Positions 43,895 to 51,809 of a DNA stretch of 64,000 nucleotides are shown one piece after another. The notes under the pieces were generated by a model that was not told the origin of the DNA, did not search any database, and saw only the letters and a list, made by a program, of their open reading frames with translations. The position numbers and the translations under genes were made by a program. Position 1 is the first letter of the stretch; the number at the start of each line of letters is the position of its first letter. This stretch comes from Pedobacter sp. Bi126 (GTDB lineage Bacteria > Bacteroidota > Bacteroidia > Sphingobacteriales > Sphingobacteriaceae): the NCBI RefSeq assembly GCF_918698245.1, contig NZ_CAKKMS010000003.1:434001-498000 (forward strand). The letters are read 5' to 3'.

Positions 43895-43968
43895 CGGAAT
43901 GGACGGGACTCGAACCCGCGACCTCCTGCGTGACAGGCAGGCATTCTAACCAGCTGAACTACCACTCC
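43895..43968 (-). tRNA. tRNA-Asp (GTC), copy 1
   Basis: A 74-base cloverleaf is readable on the minus strand. The acceptor is GGAGTGG / CCATTCC with one G-T pair. The anticodon stem CCTGC / GCAGG has loop CTGTCAC (anticodon GTC), and the T-arm is GCGGG TTCGAGT CCCGT. CCA is not encoded. It is a near-identical duplicate of the tRNA at 44164. Its 3' end is also copied at 30878-30894, so this gene lies at the right edge of the toxin island. Confidence 0.96.
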
Positions 43969-44126
43969 TTTTGCTCTCTTTAAAGTTCGAACCTCTTTCC
44001 CCTTTCGGGAGTACAAATATAGACACTATATTCAGTTTATCACTATAACAATCGACTTTTTAATCAATAATTACGTAACACGCTGAACCTCATTCTAAAT
44101 ATTTTGATCAAAACGATTATTAAACA

Positions 44127-44159
44127 AAAAAGCCTCAACTTTTTCAAGTTAAGGCTTTT
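44127..44159 (-). terminator. Terminator after tRNA-Asp copy 2
   Basis: An imperfect hairpin, AAAAGCCT-CAACTT with AAGTT-AAGGCTTTT, lies just downstream of the tRNA 3' end on the minus strand. It ends in T residues. Confidence 0.6.
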
Positions 44160-44163
44160 GTTG

Positions 44164-44237
44164 CGGAATGGACGGGACTCGAACCCGCGACCTCCTGCGT
44201 GACAGGCAGGCATTCTAACCAGCTGAACTACCACTCC
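44164..44237 (-). tRNA. tRNA-Asp (GTC), copy 2
   Basis: Same sequence and structure as the copy at 43895, 269 bp away, with the same anticodon GTC. The upstream leaders of both copies (TTTAAAGTTCGAACCTC and beyond) are similar too, so the pair arose by tandem duplication. Together they are the tRNA-Asp locus. Confidence 0.96.
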
Positions 44238-44340
44238 TTTTGTTCTTCTTTAAAGTTCGAACCTCTTGTCTCTTTCGAGGTTGCAAATATAGAGACTATA
44301 TCTTAATTTGCAAACTTTTTTTTCAAAAATATATAACTTA

Positions 44341-45414
44341 CTATCCTACAGCACCTTCCTGCATCTTTTCTGCATTTTCTGCGAACTGAAGTGCATCAAT
44401 AATCTCCTGAATATCGCCATCCATAATGCTTGGCAAGTTGTACATCGTTAATCCGATACGGTGTTCGGTAACACGGCCCTGCGGATAATTGTAGGTTCTG
44501 ATCTTAGCCGAACGATCGCCGGTTGAAACCATTGTTTTACGTTTAGCGGCAATATCACCGTTCTTTTTCTGCAATTCGATATCGTAAAGTTTACTACGCA
44601 ACATCTCCATTGCAATAACACGGTTACCCAATTGCGAACGCTCCTGCTGGCAAACCACCACAATACCCGATGGCTTGTGCGTTAACTGCACCTTGGTTTC
44701 TACCTTATTTACATTCTGCCCGCCGGCACCACCTGAACGCGAAGTTTGCAGTTCAATATCGGCGGGGTTAATGTACAGATCAATTTCTTCAGCTTCTGGC
44801 AAAACCGCTACAGATGCAGCTGAGGTATGCACACGGCCCTGAGTTTCGGTATCTGGCACACGTTGCACACGGTGCACGCCACTTTCGTATTTTAACTGAC
44901 CATAAACATCATCGCCACTCACTTTGAGAATTACCTCTTTATAGCCACCTGCTGTACCTTCCGTTACATCTACGGTTTCTACCTTCCATCCCTTGGTTTC
45001 GAAATAACGGGTATACATGCGGTACAAATCGCCGGCAAATAAAGCCGCCTCATCTCCACCCGTACCACCACGGATCTCGAATACCGCGTTTTTGGCATCT
45101 TCAGGATCTTTAGGAATCAACATCAAACGGATATTGCTTTCCATTTCTTCCTGTTGTTTTAACAAAAGATCGAGCTCTTCTTTTGCCATCTCGCGCATTT
45201 CAGCATCTTTCTCAGTAGCTAAAATTTCTTTGTTGGCATCGATATTACTCATCACATTTTTGTAGATTTTATATTCATCTACAATCTTGCCCAAGTCTTT
45301 ATATTCTTTGTTTAAAGCCGCAAAACGTTTCATATCCTGAATTACATCCGGATTGCTCAACGATTCTTCCACATCTTCCCAACGCAGCTTTATAGCTTCT
45401 AATTTATCTAACAT
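44341..45414 (-). CDS. prfA: Peptide chain release factor 1 (RF-1)
   Basis: This 357-residue protein is RF-1, which reads UAA and UAG and triggers peptide release. The start at 45414 ([14 protein letters not shown]) matches the family; the open frame to 45474 adds a non-matching tail. Features are the catalytic GGQ loop ([20 protein letters not shown], about residue 230), the codon-recognition tripeptide region ([20 protein letters not shown]), and [16 protein letters not shown] near the end. There is no SPF motif of RF-2. It lies downstream of the tRNA-Asp pair on the same strand, a place free of operon neighbours. It is cytoplasmic and essential. Confidence 0.96.
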   Translation of the reverse strand: MLDKLEAIKLRWEDVEESLSNPDVIQDMKRFAALNKEYKDLGKIVDEYKIYKNVMSNIDANKEILATEKDAEMREMAKEELDLLLKQQEEMESNIRLMLIPKDPEDAKNAVFEIRGGTGGDEAALFAGDLYRMYTRYFETKGWKVETVDVTEGTAGGYKEVILKVSGDDVYGQLKYESGVHRVQRVPDTETQGRVHTSAASVAVLPEAEEIDLYINPADIELQTSRSGGAGGQNVNKVETKVQLTHKPSGIVVVCQQERSQLGNRVIAMEMLRSKLYDIELQKKNGDIAAKRKTMVSTGDRSAKIRTYNYPQGRVTEHRIGLTMYNLPSIMDGDIQEIIDALQFAENAEKMQEGAVG

Positions 45415-45643
45415 ATTTATTCTTGTTGAAATTTCCTGACGGTGGGTATAGGCCCAAAAATTCAGGAAATGCAAAAATAAGGAAAAAAGCTGAATTAGTT
45501 TGTTTAGGATTAGCGGTTAATTGGTTAACGGTTTGAACTGGTTAACTGTTTGGGCTTAACGTCTAAATCAAAATCTTGCCAGTAATCCGAAAATGCAAAA
45601 AAGTTGATGTTAAGGTTTTGAAAACGAAGGGTTCTGTACCTGT

Positions 45644-45713
45644 GGCAGCCGATAGTCCCGCTATCACTTCAAGTCCTCGCTACGCTCCGGGCTTTCCGTT
45701 TTATCGGGTTTAG
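45644..45713. repeat. Dispersed palindrome-type repeat, copy A
   Basis: Located in the 430-bp gap (45475-45906) between prfA and the LpxH-like gene. The sequence around TCAAGTCCTCGCTACGCTCC and GGGCTTTCCG recurs inverted at 51532-51592 (GGAGCGCAGCGAGGACTTG). It carries a CCGATAGTCCCGCTATCA start. No gene is supported in this gap. A short GTTAACTGTTTGG/GGTTAACGGTTTG direct repeat occurs near 45518-45556. Confidence 0.65.
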
Positions 45714-45906
45714 GAACAAAGAATGGTGCATTTTAGGCATCATGCAACCTCAAATAGATGCGGGAATGATGTATCTAAACGGGATTAAAGTGGCAGCTCC
45801 CGATTCTTTACCGATAAATCGGCACTAAATTAACATCGGGACTATAACGAAAAGCCCGACAAACATTAAAAAAGCTACAGATACTGCTTTCCAAAAAACA
45901 AAAATA

Positions 45907-46656
45907 TTACAGTTTTGGGTTATAGTATTCCAGTTTCAACTCCACACCATCAAAAACCCCATAAGAATTATAGTTGAGCCATTCGCCAATATTAACATAG
46001 CGGCTCCCATTACCCAAATCGATATCGAGCGGCAGGTGCCTATGTCCGAAAATAAAATAATCGAAATGTGCTTTCCGCAACTGCTCTTTGGCATAAATCG
46101 CCAGCCATTCTTTATCTTCTCCTAAAAAAACTTCTTTTTCGGTTTGTGCAGCCCTACTCCCCTGGCTCCATCCATTGGCAATACCGATCCCCAGATTTGG
46201 ATGTAAACGGGCGAATAACCATTGACAAAACTTGCTTCTGAAAATCTTTCTTAAGAATTTATATTTGTTATCGCCCGGCCCTAAACCATCGCCGTGGTGC
46301 AGGTAGAATCTCTTACCACCTCTTTCAATGATCAGTTCATCGCTGATGATTTCCATGCCAATTTCCTTTGTGAAATAATCGCGCACCCACATGTCATGGT
46401 TACCTTTAAAAAAATAGATTTTTATCCCGGCATCGGCCATGGCTGCCAACTTACCCTGTAAACGGATAAAACCTTTCGGAATTACTTTAGCATACTCGAA
46501 CCAGAAATCGAAAATATCGCCCATTAAAAATAGCTCGCTACAATTCGGCTCAATAAAACTCAGCCAACTTACAATACGCGCTTCACGGGCACGGCTTTCG
46601 GCATAATTTGGCGTGCCTAAATGAAAATCGGAAGCGAAGTAAATATTTTTTGACAT
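45907..46656 (-). CDS. UDP-2,3-diacylglucosamine diphosphatase-like metallophosphoesterase (LpxH)
   Basis: This 249-residue calcineurin-like phosphoesterase has all metal motifs: FASDFHLGT (D-x-H), LMGDIFDFW (GD-x-x-D), KGNHDMWV (GNHD), LHHGDGLG and FGHRHLPLD (GH-x-H). It matches LpxH-type UDP-2,3-diacylglucosamine pyrophosphatases, which hydrolyse the lipid A precursor to lipid X and UMP on the inner face of the membrane. The spacing of motifs and the FDFWFEY segment fit the LpxH family in Bacteroidota. No export signal or membrane helix is present. It stands alone between two intergenic repeat regions. Substrate confirmation would need a biochemical test. Confidence 0.85.
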   Translation of the reverse strand: MSKNIYFASDFHLGTPNYAESRAREARIVSWLSFIEPNCSELFLMGDIFDFWFEYAKVIPKGFIRLQGKLAAMADAGIKIYFFKGNHDMWVRDYFTKEIGMEIISDELIIERGGKRFYLHHGDGLGPGDNKYKFLRKIFRSKFCQWLFARLHPNLGIGIANGWSQGSRAAQTEKEVFLGEDKEWLAIYAKEQLRKAHFDYFIFGHRHLPLDIDLGNGSRYVNIGEWLNYNSYGVFDGVELKLEYYNPKL

Positions 46657-46685
46657 GGATTTTCAAAGGTAAAAGAAAAAAGTGG

Positions 46686-46980
46686 AAAGCTTAAAGACTA
46701 AAGCCGAAAAGACTAAAGCTTAAAACGCCTTAATCTGTGAAATCCTAAAATCTGTGTAATCATCCCGTAAGGAAAAAAGCAGAAAGACCAAAGACTAAAG
46801 CAAGAACACTAAACTAAAATCACCTTAACAAATCGGTGTAATCTCTAAATCTGTGTAATCATCCCAAAGGAAAAAGCTTAAAGACTAAAGGTTAAAACGC
46901 CTTAATCTGTGAAATTACACCGAAAGGAAAAATCTGTAAAATCTCAAAATCTGTGTAATCAACCCAAAGGAAAAAAAGAC
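46686..46980. repeat. About 100-bp degenerate tandem repeats
   Basis: Three units of about 100 bp each carry TCTGTGTAATCA followed by CCC..AAGGAAAAA, beginning at 46751, 46850 and 46950 (offsets 99 and 100). A second shared block, GCTTAAAGACTAAAG...AAAACGCCTTAATCTGTGAAAT, occurs near 46690-46742 and 46876-46912. The array fills the whole 350-bp gap upstream of the prolyl oligopeptidase gene and ends 28 bases before its start. Confidence 0.75.
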
Positions 46981-47008
46981 ATATATTAGTAAACAAATCT
47001 TATTAAAG

Positions 47009-49135
47009 ATGAAAAAACAAATTCTATTAAGCTTATTTGCATTAAGTCTGTTTGCCTGTAACCAGGGCAAAAAACCTGCAGAAAAAATAACATTGATGAA
47101 ATACCCTGAAACAAAAAAAGACAGTACAAAAGATAATTATTTCGGTACCATAATTGCCGACCCTTACCGATGGTTAGAAAACGATACTTCAGCAGAAACC
47201 AAAGCTTGGGTTGTAGCCGAAAATAAGCTTACTCAAAACTATCTCGAGCAGATTCCTTACCGTGCCGACATTAAAAAGCGTTTAACAGCATTATGGAACT
47301 ATCCTAAAGAAAGTGCGCCATTTAAGGTTGGCGAATATTATTTCTTCATCAAAAATGACGGGCTTCAAAACCAAAGCATCTGGTTTATTAAAAAAGGGTT
47401 AGATGGCAAAGAAGAAGTTTTCCTCGATCCAAATAAACTTACAAAAGACGGAACGGCAGCCATTTCGATTTTGGGCTTCTCTCACGACAAAAAATACCTG
47501 GCCTATTCGGTCGCACAGGCAGGATCAGACTGGAGCAATATTTATGTAATGGAAATAGCCAGCAAAACCAAATTAGCTGATGAGCTGAAATGGACCAAAT
47601 TCTCTGGCGCGGCATGGAAAGGCGATGGTTTTTACTACAGTAAATTTGATGAACCTATTAAAGGAACTGATCTTTCTGCAGCCAATAAATATCAAAAAGT
47701 ATATTTCCACAAATTGGGCGATCAGCAGCAAAATGATCAATTAATTTTTGAAGACAAAACCAATCCGAACCTATATTTTGGCGCCAGTGTTACCGAAGAT
47801 GAACGCTTTCTGGTGGTTTATGCCAGTGCAGGTACTTCGGGCAATGCTTTATATTATCAAGATCTAAAAGCACAGGGAAGCAAAATCGAACCTTTGATTA
47901 AGGGTTACGAAAATAACCACAGTGTTGTTGATAATATCGGCGACAAATTATTAGTAAACACCGATTTAGGAGCGGAAAACAAACAGGTAGTTCTGGTTGA
48001 TCCAAAGAATACAGATCCTAAAAATTGGCAGAAAATCATCCCCGAATCTAAACTGGCACTAGAAGGTATTGGAACCGGAGGAGGATTTTTATGGGCATCG
48101 TACCTAAAAGATGCAAGTACGAATATTGTCCAGTTTGATTTGACAGGGAAGAAAATCGGGGAAGTAAAATTACCTGCAATTGGCACTGTTGATAGCTTTG
48201 GCGGCTACAAAGAAGATAAAGAATTCTTTTACAGCTTTTCTAATTTCACCACTCCAGGTACCATTTATCGTTACGACATTAACAAGAGCGAATCGATATT
48301 ATATAAAAAATCAGGACTCCAATTTAACACCGATAACTACGAAACCAAACAGGTCTTTTATCCATCAAAAGATGGCACCAAGGTACCTATGTTTATTGTA
48401 CATAAAAAAGGGATCAAGCTTGATGGCAACAACCCTGTTTATTTGTATGCCTACGGTGGTTTTCAGGTTAGTTTAACGCCTGGGTTCAGTCTTTCGCGTT
48501 TGTTGTTTTTAGAGCGTGGCGGCATTTACGTTCAGCCGAGCTTACGCGGCGGAAGCGAGTATGGCGAAGCCTGGCACAAAGCCGGTATGTTAGCAAAAAA
48601 ACAGAACGTTTTCGACGATTTTATTGCTGCAGCCGAATACCTGGTTAAAGAGAAGTATACCAATCCATCTAAAATCGCTATTTCGGGCGGTTCCAACGGC
48701 GGCCTGTTGGTAGGTGCCTGTATGACCCAAAGACCCGATCTGTTTAAAGTGGCTTTACCTGCTGTTGGCGTGTTAGACATGCTGCGCTACCATAAATTTA
48801 CCGTGGGTTGGGGTTGGGCAGTTGAATACGGAAGCAGCGACAACAAGGAAGATTTCGATTACCTGATTAAATATTCGCCGCTCCATAACCTAAAAAGCGG
48901 TGTTAATTATCCGGCAACATTAATCACCACAGCAGATCACGATGACCGCGTAGTACCTGCACATTCATTTAAATTTGCAGCAACCCTACAGGATAAATAC
49001 AAGGGCGAAAACCCGGTTTTAATCAGGATCGAAACCAAAGCAGGCCATGGCGCAGGCAAACCAACAACGAAAGTGATTGAAGAAGCGGCTGATGTATGGA
49101 GCTTTGTGTTTCAGAATTTAGGAATGAGCTGGTAA
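47009..49135 (+). CDS. Prolyl oligopeptidase family serine peptidase (S9A), lipoprotein
   Basis: This 708-residue enzyme has a lipoprotein signal (MKKQILLSLFALSLFAC, Cys17), then the prolyl-oligopeptidase N-terminal seven-bladed propeller (PYRWLEND start, about 45-420) and an alpha/beta hydrolase domain. The catalytic set is visible: Ser in GGSNGG (about 562), Asp in ADHDDRVVP (about 645) and His in AGHGAGKP (about 678). It cleaves short proline-containing peptides and acts at the cell envelope. The protein length and domain order are normal for the S9A family. The gene is alone, with the next gene (an EF-Tu domain III-like protein) close downstream and possibly co-transcribed. Confidence 0.93.
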   Translation: MKKQILLSLFALSLFACNQGKKPAEKITLMKYPETKKDSTKDNYFGTIIADPYRWLENDTSAETKAWVVAENKLTQNYLEQIPYRADIKKRLTALWNYPKESAPFKVGEYYFFIKNDGLQNQSIWFIKKGLDGKEEVFLDPNKLTKDGTAAISILGFSHDKKYLAYSVAQAGSDWSNIYVMEIASKTKLADELKWTKFSGAAWKGDGFYYSKFDEPIKGTDLSAANKYQKVYFHKLGDQQQNDQLIFEDKTNPNLYFGASVTEDERFLVVYASAGTSGNALYYQDLKAQGSKIEPLIKGYENNHSVVDNIGDKLLVNTDLGAENKQVVLVDPKNTDPKNWQKIIPESKLALEGIGTGGGFLWASYLKDASTNIVQFDLTGKKIGEVKLPAIGTVDSFGGYKEDKEFFYSFSNFTTPGTIYRYDINKSESILYKKSGLQFNTDNYETKQVFYPSKDGTKVPMFIVHKKGIKLDGNNPVYLYAYGGFQVSLTPGFSLSRLLFLERGGIYVQPSLRGGSEYGEAWHKAGMLAKKQNVFDDFIAAAEYLVKEKYTNPSKIAISGGSNGGLLVGACMTQRPDLFKVALPAVGVLDMLRYHKFTVGWGWAVEYGSSDNKEDFDYLIKYSPLHNLKSGVNYPATLITTADHDDRVVPAHSFKFAATLQDKYKGENPVLIRIETKAGHGAGKPTTKVIEEAADVWSFVFQNLGMSW

Positions 49136-49146
49136 AGCTGTCAGCT

Positions 49147-49665
49147 ATGATGAAAATACATAAAGAAATTAAAAATAATGAGCTGTATTTATATCAAAAC
49201 GGAGCGCTTATCTATAAAAAATGGTTAGCAACAGGCGAATCAAAAGTTTTCGATTTAATGGCTTACGACAAATACACATTAGTAAGCTTTAATGAAGTAG
49301 AGTACGGAAATTCAAATTCATTAGTTTCAGTACAAGCAGAATTGGAATTACACCTAACAAATGACGGGGGAAGGAAAACGGGTATTCTATCAGGATACAG
49401 GCCTAATCATGTATTCGAATATAAGCAAAGCCAAATATTACAAACCTATATTGGTGATATTAATTTTAGTGAATGGCCTACTATAGAACCTGGAGAGAAA
49501 AAGATCGTAAAAATTAGATTTCTTGATTTTCCTTCCCTCCACCAATATTTACATGTTGGGCGGGTATGGCATATTCATGAAGGTGAACGGGTTATTGGCA
49601 AGGCTAGAATATTATCTTTTTATGATTCTGGAGATGGGGGACCAAATTTCCCACTAAATCCATAG
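49147..49665 (+). CDS. Free-standing EF-Tu domain III-like protein
   Basis: This 172-residue protein has no GTPase. Its second half matches the third domain of elongation factor Tu: SVQAELELHLTNDGGRKTGILSGYRPNHVFEY (EF-Tu: VEAEVYVLSKDEGGRHTPF.GYRPQFYF), then EPGEKKIVKIRF and HIHEGERVIGKARI (EF-Tu: IREGGRTVGAGVV). The N-terminal 40 residues are not recognised. The start is taken at 49147 (MMKIHKE). The longer frame to 49096 overlaps the upstream gene. The gene follows the peptidase stop by 11 bp, so it is likely co-transcribed. The role is unknown; a protein-binding beta-barrel is probable. Confidence 0.65.
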   Translation: MMKIHKEIKNNELYLYQNGALIYKKWLATGESKVFDLMAYDKYTLVSFNEVEYGNSNSLVSVQAELELHLTNDGGRKTGILSGYRPNHVFEYKQSQILQTYIGDINFSEWPTIEPGEKKIVKIRFLDFPSLHQYLHVGRVWHIHEGERVIGKARILSFYDSGDGGPNFPLNP

Positions 49666-49790
49666 ACCAATTATAATTTGCTTTAAACTGCTAAAAACCC
49701 TTAACTTTTGTTTTTACCCAATGCAAAGCATATAAAATATTGAATACAACAGGATTACAAAATTATCTAGAATATTTCTAAATAGCAGGA

Positions 49791-49817
49791 TTGATAATAC
49801 TTTATTTTGTAACTTTG
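49791..49817 (+). promoter_or_regulatory. Possible promoter of the FNR-ferredoxin pair
   Basis: TTG at 49791-49793 and TAACTTTG at 49810-49817 (16-bp spacer, shorter than the usual 19) lie 17 bases before the reductase ATG. The -7 box matches TAnnTTTG. The shorter spacer makes this tentative. Confidence 0.35.
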
Positions 49818-49833
49818 CGTCAAATTTTTTTTA

Positions 49834-50844
49834 ATGATCACTACTGATATAGCCGTAATAGGCGCTGGTCCGGTTGGCTTATTCGCCATTTTTGAAGCCG
49901 GTTTATTAAAAATGCGTTGCCATTTAATTGACTACCTGCCTCAGGTTGGTGGTCAGCTGTCTGAAATTTACCCTAAAAAACCGATATACGACATCCCGGG
50001 TTATCCTTCTGTGTTGGCCCAGGAACTTATCGATAACTTAATGGAGCAGGCAAAACCTTTCCATCCAACGTTTACTTTAGGCGAGCGTATTGAAGGTTTA
50101 GAGAAACGTGGCGAAGCAGATTTCGTTTTAACAACCAATATGGGTACGGTTATCGAAGCTAAAGTTGTGGTAATTGCTGGTGGTTTAGGTTGCTTTGAGC
50201 CACGTAAACCTGCTGTAGAAAATTTAGAGAACTTCGAGAATGGCAAAGGTGTAAACTATATGATCCTTGACCCAGAGAAGTACCGCGATCAGAAAATGGT
50301 GATTGCCGGTGGTGGCGACTCTGCTTTAGACTGGACCATTTATTTAGCAGAAGTTTGTTCTGAACTAACTTTGGTGCACAGAAGCGAGAGTTTCCGTGGT
50401 GCTCCAGATTCGGTTGCTAAAGTAATGGCATTGGCAGAAAGTGGTAAAATCAATCTGATTTTAAATAGCAATCTTCAGGCAGTACAGGGAACTGACAAAT
50501 TAGAACAAGTTGAAATTGTACAGAACCGTACCATGGAAAAAACTGTGGTAGAAGCCGATCACTTAATTCCTTTGTTTGGTTTGAGCCCTAAATTAGGTCC
50601 GATCGAAGATTGGAACTTAAATATCAACAAAAGTGCAATTGAGGTTAACGTTGATGATTATTCGACAAATATCCCTGGAATTTATGCTATTGGCGATATC
50701 AACACTTACACCAATAAACTAAAATTGATTCTTTGTGGTTTCCACGAGGCTGCATTAATGAGCCATAGTGCTTATTCTTACATGAACCCAGGTGTGAAAT
50801 ATACCATGAAATATACAACCGTAAACGGAGTTTCAGAATTTTAA
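49834..50844 (+). CDS. Ferredoxin--NADP reductase (thioredoxin reductase-like type)
   Basis: This 336-residue flavoprotein has an N-terminal FAD-binding GAGPVGLFAIFEAGLL (GxGxxG, residues about 11-16), the YPKKPIYDIPGYP segment and VVIAGGLGCF. A NADPH-binding AGGGDSALDW (about 163-172) follows, then a C-terminal FAD site (YAIGDINTYTNKLKLILCGFHEA). The thioredoxin-reductase CxxC pair is missing, as in the YumC-type ferredoxin-NADP reductase family. A 2Fe-2S ferredoxin gene follows directly. This pair likely forms a reductase/carrier couple supplying electrons. It is cytoplasmic. Confidence 0.9.
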   Translation: MITTDIAVIGAGPVGLFAIFEAGLLKMRCHLIDYLPQVGGQLSEIYPKKPIYDIPGYPSVLAQELIDNLMEQAKPFHPTFTLGERIEGLEKRGEADFVLTTNMGTVIEAKVVVIAGGLGCFEPRKPAVENLENFENGKGVNYMILDPEKYRDQKMVIAGGGDSALDWTIYLAEVCSELTLVHRSESFRGAPDSVAKVMALAESGKINLILNSNLQAVQGTDKLEQVEIVQNRTMEKTVVEADHLIPLFGLSPKLGPIEDWNLNINKSAIEVNVDDYSTNIPGIYAIGDINTYTNKLKLILCGFHEAALMSHSAYSYMNPGVKYTMKYTTVNGVSEF

Positions 50845-50886
50845 GCTTTCTACTATATTTGTGAATCAATATAAGTAAGCTAAAAA

Positions 50887-51213
50887 ATGGAAAACAATAT
50901 TAATATATACATGCAAGAGCCGGATGGCTCGGTTACTGAACACGTTGCACCAACCGACATGGGTTTAAGCCTGATGGAGTTTTTAAAAGCATCAGAGTAC
51001 GATATTCTAGCTACTTGTGGCGGAATGGCCTTATGTGCTACCTGCTGCGTTGATGTGTTAGAAGGCGAAGAAAAACTTAACGAAATGACAGACGATGAGT
51101 ATGCCATGTTAGATACTTTGCCTGATCTGTTGCCAAATTCGCGTTTAGCCTGCCAATTGCAGTTAAACAACAATATGGACGGATTAAAAGTGAAATTACA
51201 TGGCGTAAGCTAG
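50887..51213 (+). CDS. [2Fe-2S] ferredoxin (adrenodoxin-like)
   Basis: This 108-residue electron carrier binds a 2Fe-2S cluster through Cys-x5-Cys-x2-Cys (CGGMALCATC, about 44-53) and a distant fourth Cys (RLACQL, about 92), the spacing of adrenodoxin/ISC-type ferredoxins. The start has MENNINIYMQEPDGSVTEHVAP, with the usual strand before the loop. It lies 42 bp after the ferredoxin-NADP reductase gene, so the two are co-expressed and probably partners. The gene ends at a Rho-independent terminator. It could serve a monooxygenase, Fe-S assembly or desaturase, but no such client lies nearby. Confidence 0.93.
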   Translation: MENNINIYMQEPDGSVTEHVAPTDMGLSLMEFLKASEYDILATCGGMALCATCCVDVLEGEEKLNEMTDDEYAMLDTLPDLLPNSRLACQLQLNNNMDGLKVKLHGVS

Positions 51214-51234
51214 GTTGTAAAAGATATTAAATGG

Positions 51235-51266
51235 AAAAAGGCTATACTTATGTATTGCCTTTTTTT
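51235..51266 (+). terminator. Terminator after the ferredoxin gene
   Basis: The AAAAAGGC / GCCTTTTT stem with an inner ATAC/GTAT pair is followed by a T run, 22 bases after the ferredoxin stop. Confidence 0.8.
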
Positions 51267-51282
51267 GTTTTCAATAGATCCG

Positions 51283-51430
51283 AATTGTAAACGGCCAACC
51301 GAAGACTGCAAACTGATTTGGGCGTTACCCAATCCCGTGGAATACGGGAAGGGTCCGGGCTTTTCAGGGCTACGCTTCGCTCCGGTACCGATGAAAACCT
51401 GTGAAACAAGCAAGCATACCATGATTAAAT
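51283..51430. repeat. Dispersed intergenic repeat, family with GGGCGTTACCC and CGCTTCGCTCC
   Basis: The stretch carries GGGCGTTACCCAATCC, GGGTCCGGGCTTTTCAGGGC and CTACGCTTCGCTCCGGTACC, a GC-richer composition than the neighbours and typical of dispersed noncoding repeats in Pedobacter-like genomes. It lies in the 596-bp gap after the ferredoxin terminator. It holds no supported gene. Confidence 0.5.
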
Positions 51431-51531
51431 AAAAACAGATGCTTAATCGGTACTGAACCCTTACAATCCCTAACGCGGACTCATCGCAACTTTAGACCTT
51501 TAAGGTTTTGGAGCAGCCCCCTTTGTTATTA

Positions 51532-51592
51532 AACCTGATAAAGCGAAAAGCCCGGAGCGCAGCGAGGACTTGCAGCGATAGCAGGGCTATGA
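51532..51592. repeat. Dispersed palindrome-type repeat, copy B (inverted to copy A)
   Basis: It contains AAGCCCGGAGCGCAGCGAGG and ACTTGCAGCGATAGCAGGGC, the inverted match of 45644-45713. The rest of this gap (51267-51809) has no supported gene. Confidence 0.65.
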
Positions 51593-51809
51593 TCCGCCAC
51601 GACAACAGAACCCAACATTTCCAAAAACGACGAAAATAAGCCTACGCTTCAGGACTAAAAATCTTTAATTTCTAACGCTGGGATTACAAATCCCGAATAA
51701 CGGAATCTTGTATCAGAGACCTCGCAGGTTTTGAAACGGCGCAGCCCTCAATGAGACCATTGAAAACAATATAATTTACGAATTAAACCTACGAGGTCTA
51801 GATGGCAAC

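Noticed and set aside
46686..46980. CRISPR array
   Set aside because: Units are about 100 bp and degenerate along their whole length, with no short identical repeats separated by unique spacers and no cas genes nearby.
51267..51809. Coding frames after the ferredoxin terminator
   Set aside because: Several short frames exist, but they overlap dispersed repeats and show no protein-like features.
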